64,000 nucleotides of DNA. It comes from Metopolophium dirhodum. Its lineage: Eukaryota > Arthropoda > Insecta > Hemiptera > Aphididae. Of this stretch, positions 46,080 through 59,124 are shown in pieces. The DNA is taken from positions 25,696,241 through 25,760,240 of the forward strand of contig NC_083565.1 of assembly GCF_019925205.1 (NCBI RefSeq), given 5' to 3'. The notes below the pieces were generated by a model that was not told where the DNA came from, ran no database searches, and saw only the letters and a program-made list of their open reading frames with translations. The position numbers and the translations under genes are program-made. The number at the start of each line of letters is the position of its first letter. Positions within the stretch are counted from its first letter, which is position 1.

Positions 46080-47140
46080 AAAATATTGTTTCTTTTTTTC
46101 GTATTAATAGTGTATTTGAATTTTTATTTATTTCAACAGAATAATAGGTAGAATAATATTAATATAAAATCGATATATTACACTACTTTGAAATTCTACA
46201 ACTATTAGCTAACTTTTGCTCCTTATAAATAAATAGGTACACTTATTAAGCTTATACATGTACGTTGCATTGAAATTTTGTAAATTCATAAAATTATTTA
46301 TTGCTATCTAAGATAACTCAAACACACACATGTATATTAGTTATTACTTATGAGTTATGACAATAAGTATTGTAAACAATTTTGTAATTTAAAAATATTA
46401 TTCATGGGTACATTTAACGTATTTTATTATAATTTAATATTTTATACACACGATAACGTTTTCAACTGCAATGTTTTCGGCAAAAATTAATTCAACTTAT
46501 TGTACTTCTACCTAATACTTTTTGAGATACTTACACTAGCTGACTACTGAGACGTTGAGAGTTTGAGACGCTGGTCACTGACTTATATAATTACTATTCG
46601 GCATTCGCCCTATACATGGGTAGGTATGAAAAGATTTTGATAATTTAAATACACTGTTGACATTTAGTAAGTACTCGAAACTATAATGATTCATTTATAC
46701 AATTTGCTTTACTTCAGAAGACCGTAAAATTCGTAGGCCCATTTTAACAAAGTCCGATAATGACAATAATTGACAATAGTCGTTTACGCAGTACCAAAAA
46801 CAAAAAAAAAAACAAAGATTTACTCGTATGTAAATTGAAACATCAGTGTGATTAAATCATTTACCGGAAGCCCGAAGGACTTTCAATCACTCTGCGCGTA
46901 CGGCAACTGGATCTACTAGACGGGCTAGATGGAGCTCCACTGAAATGTATTGAAATAAAATTTAAAAAAAAAAATTACAAGATATAAGCATAATGTGTCA
47001 ACACAATGTCGTTTACAAATGTTGTACCGGAAGTAATTCGGGCTTCCATTTTCCACGCATCAATAATGAATACATATTATATTCCACTTGCGACTTTACC
47101 AAGTGCATAATATATTGTGATTTGTGGTAGTGTGGTTACA
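46080..47140. other. AT-rich intergenic sequence
   Basis: Nothing gene-like. A mixed patch at 46865-46945 (CCGGAAGCCCGAAGGACTTT, AGATGGAGCTCCACTGAAAT) resembles repeat ends seen in insects but could not be paired. Confidence 0.45.
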
Positions 47141-47800
47141 TGTAGAACCACGTATAGGTACGTCAGACCTACTAAACATATGTACAGGGCGAGTAAAGAG
47201 CAAAGCAAACGTTAACCAAATATTTGAAAATTGACAATTTGAAAGAAAAGTTTAAATGAAAGTTATATATTTGTTTAAAGTTTCGCCATCTCTTTATTGA
47301 GCGTTCCTGTACAAATATATATTATTATATACACTTAAAAATGTAAGTCTTAGCTAAATCGTGCTCTGGACCACATAGGTACCAAGTGCAGGATACTGAA
47401 TAAACTATACGACTTGACAAATAGTGGTGCGTTGACTTGAAGAACCACGTACACAATTTAACCTACAAAAGATATATGTCCAGTAAAAAGCAAACACTAA
47501 CCAAATATTTCAAATTAAAAACTTAAAGTAGTTATTTTTAAATTATAAGTATTTCTGTATATTTGTTTAGCGTTTGATAATTTTTTATTGGGCATCCTGT
47601 ACATATATATTTACATAAAAAAGAGAGTCATAAACTCCTAGAAAAACTGAGCACAGGACAAGGTACTAAAAAATTATAAGACCTAACCAATAGTGCATAT
47701 AGTGCGTTGACTTGAAGAACTGTGTACATAGGTAATAGTTGAATGATGAACCTGCAGAAAATATATACAGGGCATCCAGTAAAGAGTAATCATTAACCTA
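47140..47800. repeat. Degenerate tandem repeat, period about 270-300 bp
   Basis: The ordered words ACAGGG/TCCAGTAAA-AGCAAAC, TTAACCAAATATTT, TGTTTA-AGCGTT/AGTTTCG, TTTATTG-GC-TCCTGTACA and GTTGACTTGAAGAAC recur from 47186, 47479 and 47765. The CAGGGCGAGTAAAGAG-CAAA core is like the widespread insect 'tacaggg' MITE end. Confidence 0.6.
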
Positions 47801-47856
47801 ATATTTATATATATTAGTTTATTTATTAATCTATTAATATAAATAATTTAGTTTAT

Positions 47857-48159
47857 GTGCCGCCGTCGTGCGTGTATATCGATAATTTTTTAGAAAAGTT
47901 GAGTTTTACTATATACAGGCATAAATACATGTTTTTTTTTTATTTAATAAACTGCGTTATTATTATATTAGACTGCCTTTTATCCTTTTGCCTACTCGGT
48001 CTGTACGTAGGTACATGTATATATTATAATAAATTTATAAATATTAATTATATAAAAAAATATCCTAGCTCGAGTCAAGTCGACTATACTCTAGGTATGT
48101 ATAATCATGAGCATAAAATCAAATTAATAACTAACCTACATGTATACTATATGACTTAA
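47857..48159 (+). other. 100-codon AT-rich frame, doubtful
   Basis: It includes TTACTATATACAGGCATAAA-TACATG, a word shared with repeats at 35580, 50290 and 60915, so at least its first third is repeat-derived. No family recognised. Confidence 0.1.
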
Positions 48160-48399
48160 TGAGGATCTATTTATTTATTAATATATATTATATAGTAACT
48201 GTAGCAGTATTTGTATGCTACATTAAATTATGAATTGCCAAAATAAGAAAGTGGCTATTTGATTACCTCAACCAGCTAACTCACCTGACAACTGTAATAT
48301 TATATTGATATGTATGTAATTATTAGTTCATATATCATAGGTATACACATTATGTTTTTTTGGGTTGTGTAGTATATCGTTTGTATTGTGTGTAGTTAT

Positions 48400-49185
48400 A
48401 TACTACGGCGAACGTCGTTCGAGGTGACTGACCTGCTAGACACCCAACAAAATTCGTTGGCTGTATGATTTGAATGGACGCGCGAAATTTTTTAATTTTT
48501 TTTCACGTAATTTATTACTTATATTTGCTTTTTTGGTAACAGTAATGAACGTTGTCCGCGATCCGACGCAGTCGGATTGCATACCTGATGACGTGACCCG
48601 GCCGTCGCAAATTGTCCGCTATCCGACGAAGTCAGATAGCCTACCTTTATTACTACGGCGAAAGTCATTCGAGGTGACTAACCTGCTAGACACCAAAAAA
48701 AATACTGTGGCTATATATGATTTGCATGGACGCCCAAATTTTTTAAATTTTTTTTCACGTAATATCGCGTTTTCGGCGGCAGTAAAGAACGTTGTCAGCG
48801 ATCCGACGCAGTTGGATTGCATACCTGATGGCGTAACCCGGCCGTCCCACATTATCCACTATCCGACGAAGTGAGATTGCCTAACCGGATAACTGAGATG
48901 ACTGACCTGCTAGACACCAAAAAAATCGCGGCGGCTATATAATTTTTTTTACGGAATTTCGAATTTCCTACGGCATAACCCGGGCTACCACGTTAAACCT
49001 AAGGTTGTGGTCCTAACCTTATCACAGTTCCTTATCACCAGACCTCCTTATCACACACCAACCGGCTCGAGACCGACGACCAGACCAAAAGACCACTGCA
49101 GCTTCCGACATCGGTTAAAACTTTTCGCCTTCTACTCGGGGGGTTAGGGGGTCTGCCCCATCGACGCTCGGAGAGCTAGTAATAA
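48400..49185. repeat. Tandem repeat T, period about 240-250 bp, about 2.5 units
   Basis: Units begin at the TACTACGGCGAA word (48401, 48651) and run through GAGGTGACTGACCTGCTAGA, CACCAAAAAAAAT, TTTTTTTTCACGTAAT, AACGTTGTCCGCGATCCGAC and GCCCGGCCGTC-like sequence; a third, shorter unit starts near 48895. The block closes with CGACGCTCGGAGAGCTAGT at 49163-49181. The same family, with the same closing word, lies at 60960-61426. Confidence 0.85.
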
Positions 49186-49239
49186 TATAATACGTAAACT
49201 CTGGAACGTTATGGCAGGTAGGTACGCCTCACCTGTATT

Positions 49240-49706
49240 CAGTGTTCGGACTTATCTTGATAATTATTTGTTCATCTTTTATATTATCTAGATAAATAGT
49301 TACAAGATATCTAAACGTTCATCTTAGATAAATTTTTACTAATCTAAATAAATTCATCTATATACATTTTTTATTGATAAAAATCGTGAAATTGTACAAA
49401 CACGTTTTAAATACCTATTTATACAGATTCTCAAACCGAGTTTATGGCTTATAAATAATGTAGTTATTTGTATTTATATCATTATTATTATTATATTCCT
49501 AGTGCCCAACTAAAATATACCTAAATTTAAATCCCATTTAAAAAAAAATTGTATCTTTTTTTTTATCTAGATAAAAAAGTATTTATCTTTATCTTTATCT
49601 AGATACATATGAGTTAAGATGTCTTTTATACCTATCTAAATACATTTGAGTTGCATTATCTTTATCTTTATCTAGATAAAAAAATACTTATCTAGTCCGA
49701 ACACTG
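49240..49706. mobile_element. hAT-type MITE, 467 bp, with TATCTAGATA repeats
   Basis: The left end CAGTGTTCGGACTTATCT and inverted right end CAGTGTTCGGACTAGATA are nearly identical. Flanks show CCTGTATT immediately left and GCTGTATT two bases beyond the right end, a near-match 8-bp duplication. The interior is built from TTTATCTTTATCTAGATAAA words, palindromic at TATCTAGATA. Confidence 0.7.
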
Positions 49707-49911
49707 CGGCTGTATTACGTTATAATAATAAATTATATAGTTGGTGATTCTATCGATCAACACACGTCAATTCAGAAAATATTTGTTTGACATATAATTA
49801 CTTTATATAAACGGTTACAAACATAAAGGCCTAAACTCAGAATAACATATTATACCTAAGGCCTAATGGATGCAAAACGAGATTTTTGAATAAGGAAAGT
49901 ATTGTAAAAAA

Positions 49912-50520
49912 TATAGTAGTGCAAAATGTTATAACTTTACAAGCTTTTAATTTTATAAATAAGTTATAAGTAAATAACAATATGAGTTATTTATGTCTGG
50001 ATTACTTTATTGAATAAGATTGTTGATTTTTAATTACCTAAGGATTCTAGATTTTATTATATGATTTATAAGACAATCAATACCAATACACCATATTTAA
50101 TACTTATACAGTTATACAGTTTGTACGTTATTGTAACTTAATTTATAACCATTAACATAATAATATTATAGTAATTCGTAAACCTTGGTTGATAACTGAT
50201 AAGTTATTTTCATTATTTAATGGGGCCCTTAAAATCCTGGAGCGGCGTCGCGGAAAGCAGACAGCCAATATCGCCGCCGTCGTGTAGGTATTACTATATA
50301 CAGGCATAAATACATGCGTCGGAGGGTTCGTTTTTTTCGCGAATTTTGCGTATTCGACGGCGGAGCCGGTCGTCATCTGTCCGACGCGGTCGCATCGCCC
50401 TTTACAACGCCCTTTGACGTACGTCTAAACCGCGTTCGTAATTCGCCGGGACGTCGAAACGGCTTAAGAGTCATAGATCTGAGTATCTGACTCCAGTTTT
50501 CAACTCGGTAGGTAGGTAGG
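49912..50520. repeat. Duplicated block D, copy 2 (partner 35195-35790)
   Basis: Colinear with 35195-35790 in the same orientation, with deletions in the GC-rich part. It ends in a TAGG microsatellite. Confidence 0.75.
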
Positions 50521-50530
50521 TAGGTAGGTA
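50507..50530. repeat. (TAGG)n microsatellite
   Basis: About five to six copies of TAGG/GGTA in a row. Confidence 0.85.
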
Positions 50531-50630
50531 AGGGGGCGAATGTAAGTTCCCACACGAGATATATCAGGTAAAAATTAACCCTGGATATCCATACGTAAGT
50601 TCCCACACGAAAAAAAATTATACCAAACAA

Positions 50631-50779
50631 CATGGCTGGGCAAAGAAAAGTAACTTAACTTAATTTAAACTTTAAAGTTAAAATGTTCTTATTTTCAAAA
50701 TAAAAAATGTCAGATACATAATAATGTTTATATAAATTGCTTATAATTTCAACTTTTAATTCGTTAATGCTCAGCCTTG
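50631..50779. mobile_element. hAT-type MITE, 149 bp
   Basis: Ends CATGGCTGGGC and (inverted) CAAGGCTGAGC are flanked by CCAAACAA (50623-50630) and CCAAACAC (50780-50787), an 8-bp duplication with one mismatch. It belongs to the CAA-GCTGGG family of 8497-8856. Confidence 0.72.
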
Positions 50780-50789
50780 CCAAACACAA

Positions 50790-51120
50790 ACTTCCTTCCC
50801 ACTTTATTCAGACTTAGGACTGACAACTTAAACGTAGTTAGTGTGGTTAAAATTTGTTTTGTTTTTATATTGCATTAAAAAAAGTCCAATTCAATTTTGA
50901 ATTGAATCTAGTCCGTATATCATATAATAAAAATTACTAATATAATGTGTATAATATTTGTATATGTATAAAATAAAAATAATAATAGAAAAAATCAAAT
51001 TTCATTATGTTTATTTCGATAGCTCAAACACTTCACATAGTCATACTGTGTAATTTTTTGTAAGTTATAATCTGAAATTTTTTTATTTATATAGTTTTGT
51101 TTTTCTTGTGTACAATTCTA
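50790..51120. other. AT-rich intergenic sequence
   Basis: No supported feature. Confidence 0.5.
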
Positions 51121-51221
51121 GTGTCCAAGAACACTGGAAAAGAATGTAAAATTTAAATTATTTATTTTATTTTAATATAACATGACGTCTTATATTTCTA
51201 TAATAATTATTGTCATTGTAG

Positions 51222-51440
51222 AGTACAATTCAAACTCCAGTACGATGTCCGAGTGTAATACAATTGGGAAAATTTGAAGTGGAGACTTGTTATTCATGTC
51301 CATTTCCACAGGAGGAGAATTCTCCGAGATTAATATTTTGTGCATTTTGTTTAAAATACACAAAATGTCAATCGATTCTGGAAAGACATATGCGACACTG
51401 TAATTGGAGAACAACACCAGGCACAGAAATCTACCAATGT
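51222..51440 (+). pseudogene. KAT6-type zinc-finger exon fused to transporter sequence
   Basis: The exon starts after TCATTGTAG and encodes PSVIQLGKFEVETCYSCPFP and the intact C2HC finger (FCAFCLKY...ERHMRHCNW), as in 17492-17731, with E-to-A between the first two cysteines and PP-to-TP after the finger. At TEIYQ the match to KAT ends and transporter DNA begins, continuing the frame as GNAEPAVTG in the wrong transporter frame to a stop at 51575. The acetyltransferase core is absent, so no enzyme can be made. Confidence 0.8.
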
Positions 51441-52020
51441 GGAAACGCAGAACCGGCTGTCACTGGTGTTCCCCTACTCGGTGCCGTTCTCGGCGCTGCC
51501 GTCCACCGTGCTGGCTGCCCGAGTGGGCCGTCGGCCACTGATGATTGTGTCGTGCGCTTCGTGCCTTGTGTTTGAGTACTTTTACGTGGACAGGCGCACT
51601 GCCGAATTTACTATGTTCACCAGCTGATGGCCAAGTTAGATTTTCCTGATAACAAAAAAATAACGATTTTAAATTATTATAATATTTTTTTTTAGGATGT
51701 TAACATTTTGAAGAACCTCTGAAGTGTATTCCTCGGACAGAGGGTGGCTAACCCTAGTGTACGTGTGCGTGGCCGGCATGTAACTGGAGACACCCGGCTT
51801 ACGCGGTCAACACTATATCATAATAACCGTCACGATGTTCCTGGCCTTCAAGATTTACACTGTGCTGGCCGACGACGGTGGCATGTACCGCAACTATCTG
51901 ATATCGTCGCTATTCTGCCTCACGTCCATAGTCATCTGCTTCCTGTAGCTTCCCGAGACCAAGGGCAAAACGTTTGCCGCCATACAGGACCAGCTCAAGA
52001 AGGTGGACGATTTGGTCTGA
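51439..52020 (+). pseudogene. MFS sugar transporter fragments, arm 2
   Basis: 51439-51627 encodes ETQNRLSLVFPYSVPFSALP and VGRRPLMIVSCASC, recalling the conserved G-R-R-P/T loop of MFS sugar carriers, and extends further upstream in the protein than arm 1. 51745-52020 matches arm 1's 19157-19420 but has stops at 51781-51783 (where arm 1 has a tyrosine codon) and 51946-51948 (arm 1: tryptophan). It keeps LPETKGKTF-like wording (PETKGKTFAAIQDQL), the family signature that arm 1 has changed. Confidence 0.75.
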
Positions 52021-52561
52021 ACGAAGGCACGCGATCGAGTTCAACTGCTGCTGGTGGAGGCGGATGTGGGTGCATGACGATGACCAATCGGTTTGTATGA
52101 GTACGAGTCGAACACCCGCACGATAATTTTACGACTTAGGACTTGCGTCGAGTGTGCAGAATTTACAAACAAAGTATTCCAGTTTTCAAAATTCAACATA
52201 CATTGTAAACAATTATTTATCTTTAATACTATATCATCATTTATAGTTGCTGATATTTTACACGTGTATATGCTGTATATTTTTTAAATAACGATAAAAA
52301 ATTATGTAAATATACCAGCTATATGGACACTTTAGTATTAATTGTAAATAATATGATGTATATCAATCAATTTTTCTTTATTTTAAATATTGAATGTACA
52401 TGCCATTTGATATACTTCCAAGCCTATTTTTTCTATTATAATTTAAAGTAAAAACTTTCTATATAGTAAGATTTTTTATTTAGTAAGATTATTATATTTT
52501 TTTCAAAAAAAAAAGTACGCTGATGTCTGTTGATTGGTGATTAATAATAACCTTATTCCGG

Positions 52562-52674
52562 CTTGGGTAAAATTACATACAATGCATATTGGAAAGGTGT
52601 TATTCTAGAATATTTAGATAAACAAAGAAGCATTGACAACATATGCATCAATGATGTTAGCAGTGAAACTGGTT
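52562..52674 (+). pseudogene. Stray copy of KAT6-type exon 9, arm 2
   Basis: It encodes LGKITYNAYWKGVILEYLD and IDNICINDVSSETG, as at 20159-20277. At one site it reads KGVIL like the intact gene where arm 1's stray copy reads KSVIL. Confidence 0.8.
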
Positions 52675-52706
52675 ATTTAAAAATATTTAATTAGAAACTT
52701 TTTACA

Positions 52707-52892
52707 GTGACGGGTGTTAATTTTCTTCGGACTGTCACGGTGTCCTCCACCATGGCGAATACCTACGTGTACCCACTTGAAAATTCTGCCAAACACAAAA
52801 ACGTGTTCCTCCGACCGTTCCCGTCCGTACCAAAAACCTTACAATACCATCCTACAGCTAATGGCCTCAGTTGTCGGGCTTATGACCAATAA
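52707..52892 (+). pseudogene. Conserved 61-codon open exon fragment, arm 2
   Basis: Counterpart of 20318-20503, starting ATGTGACGGG-like and reading TGVNFLRTVTVSSTMANTYV. Only a few codons differ between arms. Function unknown. Confidence 0.3.
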
Positions 52893-52899
52893 AAAAAAA

Positions 52900-55800
52900 A
52901 TTATAAAAATAATAATAATTATTACTTTTTGAATAATATGTTTGAACATTGTAATAAATAATATTTTGAATATCTTTGTTTTTATTTTTTGCTGATTCAA
53001 TCATTTTTGTAATTTGTTACCTTTTTTGTAACAATATATTATGTTTAACTGATTTTTTTTTTTTTTGTAATTTTATCACGCATTTGATAATATATTTTTA
53101 TATGTTCAGTGTTCACATTATACCTAAAACTCATGTATAACAATTATTTTTGTTGGAATCTTATAAATTTTTATATTATTAATTATATTTATTAACTTAT
53201 CGAATTTTTCTTATATTGTTCAATTATTATACAACCAGGGCCGGCTACATAGTGGTCTGAAACGTAAATTTACACGAAAAAATGTTAAATTTAGGGGTTT
53301 TGGCCCTAACAATATAATATTATCAGTATTTTGAAAATGCCGGCTTCTTACTAAATTGCTGCTTAAGTAAGCTCTAGGCGTGTGCCTATGTTGCCTACCC
53401 CTTCAGCTGGGCCTGTATACAACTATAATAATATATATAAACTATACTTTTTCTTGTTATTATGTCATTATTATAAAACAACTGTTTCAATATATTATTG
53501 TATTTTACGTTCATTTAGTATTATAATATTAATATATATTCATACCTATATTATATTGTCTGAACATTATTGTGTATTTTGACATTCAAAATACCTACCT
53601 ACATATATTTGTTAAACGTCTACATAATGGTCAAATCATAATAACTACATATACCTGCTGTTACGAATAATGACGACGACGACTCTGGTGACAGCAGCCC
53701 TTCAGAGCGTGTTTGTATATAATAGCTATAATGTACACTACATATACCTATTGTATAAGACATAATAGTGTATAATATTACGAATTTTACACTATTTTAT
53801 GATAATATTATTATGTTGGTTTCGTATTGATACATTTTTCGATATTTTATATTCGATTAGACAATCTCGGATGACTCTGCATGCCAGAAATCGATTGAAA
53901 AACTAATTCGACCATCATATACTGCAGTCAGGTAAGCAGGATTACTACATAATTGAACCACCTGACGACGACCAAGACGTACCTATACTCGAGTAGTCGA
54001 GTATATAATATGACTCCAAGGAGATGATTCATATAACGGGTGGTACCTATTCAATTTTCAATGTAATTTTTCATGCCAAGTGTCATAATATGTATGAATA
54101 AATAATTGGTATTTAATGACTGGTCCATCACGGATCGACTCACGTTTCAGAATTATTTCTCTAGCTGGACCGATCATTTCTGACTAAACCAAAACACGTA
54201 TAGCGAGTTCCGTTCTCCAGATAATACCAACTAATTAACATTAAATTTTGATTTTTAATAATAAAATTGTATATTTAATTTGTTTTAGTTTTTTTATTGT
54301 GAAATTACCTGGACGGCACTCGATGAGTTTTGACTGGAACCTCCAGCAGGGGGTATTGTACGATCGGATCTTTTTCTAGTTCATATAATGTGCCCATATA
54401 TTATGTTTATCCCCTGCCAAAACTGCGTCGGTGCTATTCAGAGTTCAGATCGTAACTTTTAATAAATATGCTAACGGCTCTAATACTAGTTTTTAAGTGC
54501 CGGTCGCCGGAACTGAGGCAGAGACTGACTGAAGTGAGTGGTGCTGAAACATGGAATCTTGTCAAAACCCAAAGTGACAGTCACAATAGCGAAACTAAAA
54601 TATCAAAGATGTTAAGTTTTTTTAACTGTATTTTACAACAATTTTCAGTTTATAAATTAAAAGTATGTAATAATAATCATAGATACCTACTAATTCCATT
54701 TGCAAATTGAATTTATATTATGCAATTAAAATCCTTTTATGTATTATTTGTTTTAAATGAGTTCACCATATCTTATATTTATTTAGCTGTGTCAAGTAGA
54801 ATAAATTTAATGCTTAAAGTTTTTGAGTGATATCATTTGCGAATGCGTAAATTTGTTAAAATGTCTTATCTGTGTATAACTTTATAAAAACTAAGGTGTA
54901 TTGATACACCTTGAGAAAAACATATGATTTATCATAGTATTATACCCTATAATAACATAGATAATAGATACCTATATCTTTCTCTATATCTATGTACCTA
55001 TAATCATTGTATCTAAATAATCTATGGGAAACGACAATAATTGTAGATAAAATTATCGATTCCAATAATTTCTTTCTTGATGTGTTACCATACGTAAATA
55101 CAAATGTCGTAATAGTGTAATACATTATGTATAGATACTTGTACATTTTATTCCCTTTGGGTTGGTTTTATAAGTCAGTACTTCAAGTGGGGAGCAGAAA
55201 TATTTAGTGATTTGGGAGTAAAGCAAAAGGAAAAAATTAAAATTGTAAAAAATGTAAGTCATATGTACCTACCTACCAGCTACGCATACAGAAATGTTAT
55301 TTAATAAGCTAATTCAGTCAAAATACATTTTTACAGTTCATGTTAATAAATATATAACAATATATAACGTATCCTTCATCCGATATGCTTATACTGTATA
55401 TTTTTATCCCTAAAGTCTAAAGTATAATATTAACGTAATAAAAAAGAATAAATTTAAAGTTTTAATTTATAAGATGTTCTTGTTATGATTAGGCCGTGTT
55501 TTTGCAGATGAAAATAATTTGATTTCTGAGATTCCAAATCTAATTGATCATCCCTATAATATTATGCATTATTCATCATATAATACTATATAGGTAGGTT
55601 ATTATTTAATAATTTTGTTTAAAATTTTAATGCACATGTCGAGAAATCGCTTGATTATTTTTATGTCGCAAATTTCCTAAAATTGGTTGTTGAATTTTTG
55701 TTATATGTAGAGCTATAATTTATTTTAATCGAAATAATTTTAATGTTTTTAATACCTACCTAATTAAAATGGTTCTACTTCTACAAGTCGCAATTGTATA

Positions 55801-56634
55801 GAATATCTATACTTATTTTTTTAGTTGATTAAAAATATTCTAAAATATTTAACGCTGCTCGTAAACCGTAGTATCTACGATGAGTATAATATCTCCACTA
55901 AGTGTTTATAATTGTACATGTCTGATGTCATTGACATTGCAATTTGAAATTAAATTTATTCTACATATTAGATGATATATATATAAGTGCATGGGAGCAT
56001 AGGTTTGTACAAATAGGTGATAGGTAAGTTGTAAAATGACGAGCATTAATAATATAATTTTCAAATATTATATTAATTGGTATTTTGGTACTTACCTATA
56101 TATAATATTAAATTTGGTATCTCTGTTATATCAACTTCATTAAAATATCGTTTGGTTATAAACTTTTAACGTTTAATTAGGTATAAGTACCTACAGAATG
56201 CGATATTTTATATTGTACAAGTAAACAACATAATGTGATTTCCTTAGAGATGTAAAATGTACGCACGTTTTTTTATGGTCATATTACTATGGTAGTTACT
56301 AGTTACTGTCCGTCAACGTGTTAAGGACGATATGCGAGTTGTTCTGTCCAATATTTTCCCCGATTTAAAGCCAATATTGCAATCAAAACAACAGAAAAAT
56401 AATATGTCACATTGAAACTTGTATACATAAATAATTATAAACTATGAAACAAGGTGATTATTACTATTTCATAATTATTTAATAATGTATTATTGTATTA
56501 ACTCTCGAAGTTATCATTAAAAAATAATTAGGATCTTTTCGTTATACGTTTACCATTTTCTAGTTTACGGGACACCCCGTAAAGTTTGGGTGGACGTCAG
56601 TGATGCCCTCGTTGCCACTCGCTCGCTGCGCTGC
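52900..56634. other. Noncoding part of duplication arm 2
   Basis: Colinear with 20510-24084. It has about 100 extra bp near 52975-53090 with T-rich sequence. No gene. Confidence 0.55.
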
Positions 56635-56988
56635 GTTCGGACAAAAAAAATCGAAAATATCCCTCGACTTGCTATGCAACACCACCTCAAGTTGGTCAAA
56701 GGGTAACTGCCGTATATCGGCTCTTAATAACGACCTTAATTTTATATGTCTAACGGAAAAGATCCAATGATAAAAATAAAATGTATACATATTTTTTTTT
56801 TTTATTGGTTTGGGGGGGGGGGGGGGTGGCCCATGATCATACTTTATTCTTTATTCTACAAAGGGGTCCATGACTCAGACAACCTATGGCTTACAGCTTT
56901 CTTATAAGTGCCCATCAAACAATGACTGAATTCATTTGACCTTGCATCCGGTGTAGGGGAACGTGGGGATGTTGAAACTCATTAACAG
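56635..56988. other. Block present only in arm 2, with a G-run of about 15
   Basis: Arm 1 joins CTGCGCTGCG almost directly to TTTAAAATACCTGCAG (24084); arm 2 holds about 350 bp between them, including T-run plus G-run (56793-56826) and a GGGGAACGTGGGGATGTTGA word. Ends show no clear inverted repeat, so this may be a deletion in arm 1 instead of an insertion here. The frame 56560-56790 (minus) spans the junction. Confidence 0.5.
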
Positions 56989-56989
56989 T

Positions 56990-58110
56990 TTTAAAATACC
57001 TGCAGTATTAAGCAATATTAGATTCAGAGCGAAGTGATGAATGCATTGATTTTACAATGATGTGTGTATTTTTATTTTTTTTGTACATGAAATTTTGACT
57101 GAATGTTTATATTAGCATTTTCTATACACCATAACATTTTGACTTATTTTGAGCTGTTTACGGACATTTTCAGTTTCCATTTTTTTAAGTTTTTTTTTCT
57201 ATAAATTTCAATAAAATTTTATTTGTTTGTTAAAAAAGCTTGAAAATGTAATAGAAGGCTCCTAGGTTATTGTTTCAAAGCCAGATGAAAATAATTAAAA
57301 ATCTTTTGTCACAGTTTTTATTTATAAGAATTTAAAGTTCAAATTTTGACAAAATACGGAAAAATCACGAAAATTAGCAAATTATTTTGAGTTGAGAATT
57401 CATAAAAATTTTTTTTTTTAAATCTAAGATTTGAAAATGTAATATAAGATTACTCATAAGTTTGTCTGCCTAAAAAAAATGTCTACAAGTAACTTAAATT
57501 AAATTTTTATGAGCGTCTGATATTCATATTTTTACAACATTTGATATTCACTCGATATCTCGTGTAACGATTTTCTTATTTTGTTGTAATTAAAAAACGA
57601 ATGACTGTAGATACTTGAAAATTTCAATGAATGTTTGTATTAGCATTTTCTATACACGATAAAAATTTTTAAAAATAATTTGACTCTTTTTGAGCTATTT
57701 ACAGACATTGTTAGTTTTCAATTTTTTTATTTTTTTTCTATAAATATTAATAAAATTTTATTTGACGGGTAAAAAAGCGTGAAATTGTAATATAAGGCTC
57801 CAAGTATATTATTTGAAAAATTAGATGAAAATTATCAAAAATCCATACCTAAACACAATTTTTTTTTAAGCATTTAAAGTTCAAATTTTGACAAAATTTA
57901 TCAAATTTATAACTTAATAATTATTTTGTAGTTCAAAATTTATAAAATGTTCAACTTTTATAGCTAAGGATTGAAAATTTAAACCAAGGCCTTGATATTA
58001 TATGATTGAATTCAAATTTAACAATATCCATGACAGTGACCCACTTGTAACCTACTGTAAAGCAGAGCGACATCCACTTACCCACCTTTTTCCTTTTTAA
58101 ATCTAAGATT
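56990..58110 (+). repeat. Dispersed AT-rich repeat family R1 (copy 4, arm 2)
   Basis: Counterpart of 24100-25190 with an extra 150 bp near 57520-57690 (CTCGATATCTCGTGTAACGA) absent from arm 1. Confidence 0.6.
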
Positions 58111-58369
58111 TGAAAATGTAATACAAGATTCCTAATAAGTTATAATTGATGATGCAAATGATTCAATGATTCAATACAAATTGATATATTAATGAATATG
58201 ATTTAAATGTTCCCCTCGAAGACCGCTGATAAGACCATTATGTCCTATCCATATCTTTATTATCTATGCATTCTACAGACTACGCAGAAAAATCTGTGCG
58301 TGCATTATTATAAATACTAATAATTATTAATATATAATATGAGCTAATAATCCATATATATGATTGAGG

Positions 58370-58527
58370 AACAGCTTTTGGAATTTTGGAATGAAAATAA
58401 AATAATAATAACTAGTTGATTTATTTTTTAACGAGTTAGATTAGACTATTTTACACATTAAATTTAACTAGTTAATAGTGACAAAGTTAAAATGATTCAA
58501 AACTAACTAGTTAATGCCCAGCTTTGT
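58370..58527. mobile_element. hAT-type MITE, arm 2 copy
   Basis: Counterpart of 25480-25637, ending ATGCCCAGCTTTG. Confidence 0.5.
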
Positions 58528-59124
58528 AAGTACCTAACCATTTAAAATACATTAATAATACAAAAATCTTTACCCTAGACGACTAGACATACCTAAGCTT
58601 TTGTAACGTATGCAGTGTAGAAATTCATAACAATAACAACAAGAACAAGAACAATAATCAACTACTATATTATTTTGTTTATCGTATCGATTGTTACAAC
58701 CCGTCGTCTTTTAACAAAATTTTATTTTGATGAGGTTAAGGTAAACGTAAAAAATTCATTAAAAATTTAAATCTAACTAGCTATTATAATAATACAAATT
58801 AGTAATAATATTCTATTTATTTGTAATGTTTTAATCGCATGATAAAGACGACTAGCAAATTAATTGAAAATCATTAATTAAAGGATTTGTTAGTTAGTGT
58901 TTATACTACTATAGTATAGCCAGCAGTCGAATTTGAATCGCCAAGTAGAGACTGTCAAACAACAGCCATCTCTACATTTTTAAGTAACATTAATAATTTG
59001 GTTTATAAACCAACTATACTATAGGTATATTACAATTTTTTTTCAGGTTTGGACCGACGACGTTGCGAGTACTATTTTTGTCGTATTTATTTCACGACGC
59101 CGCCATCGTTTAATGAGGTCAATA

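Noticed and set aside
48470..48874. 134-codon frame across tandem repeat T
   Set aside because: It is repeated because the DNA is tandemly repeated; indels at 60.96-61.43 kb break the frame and the product has no family features.
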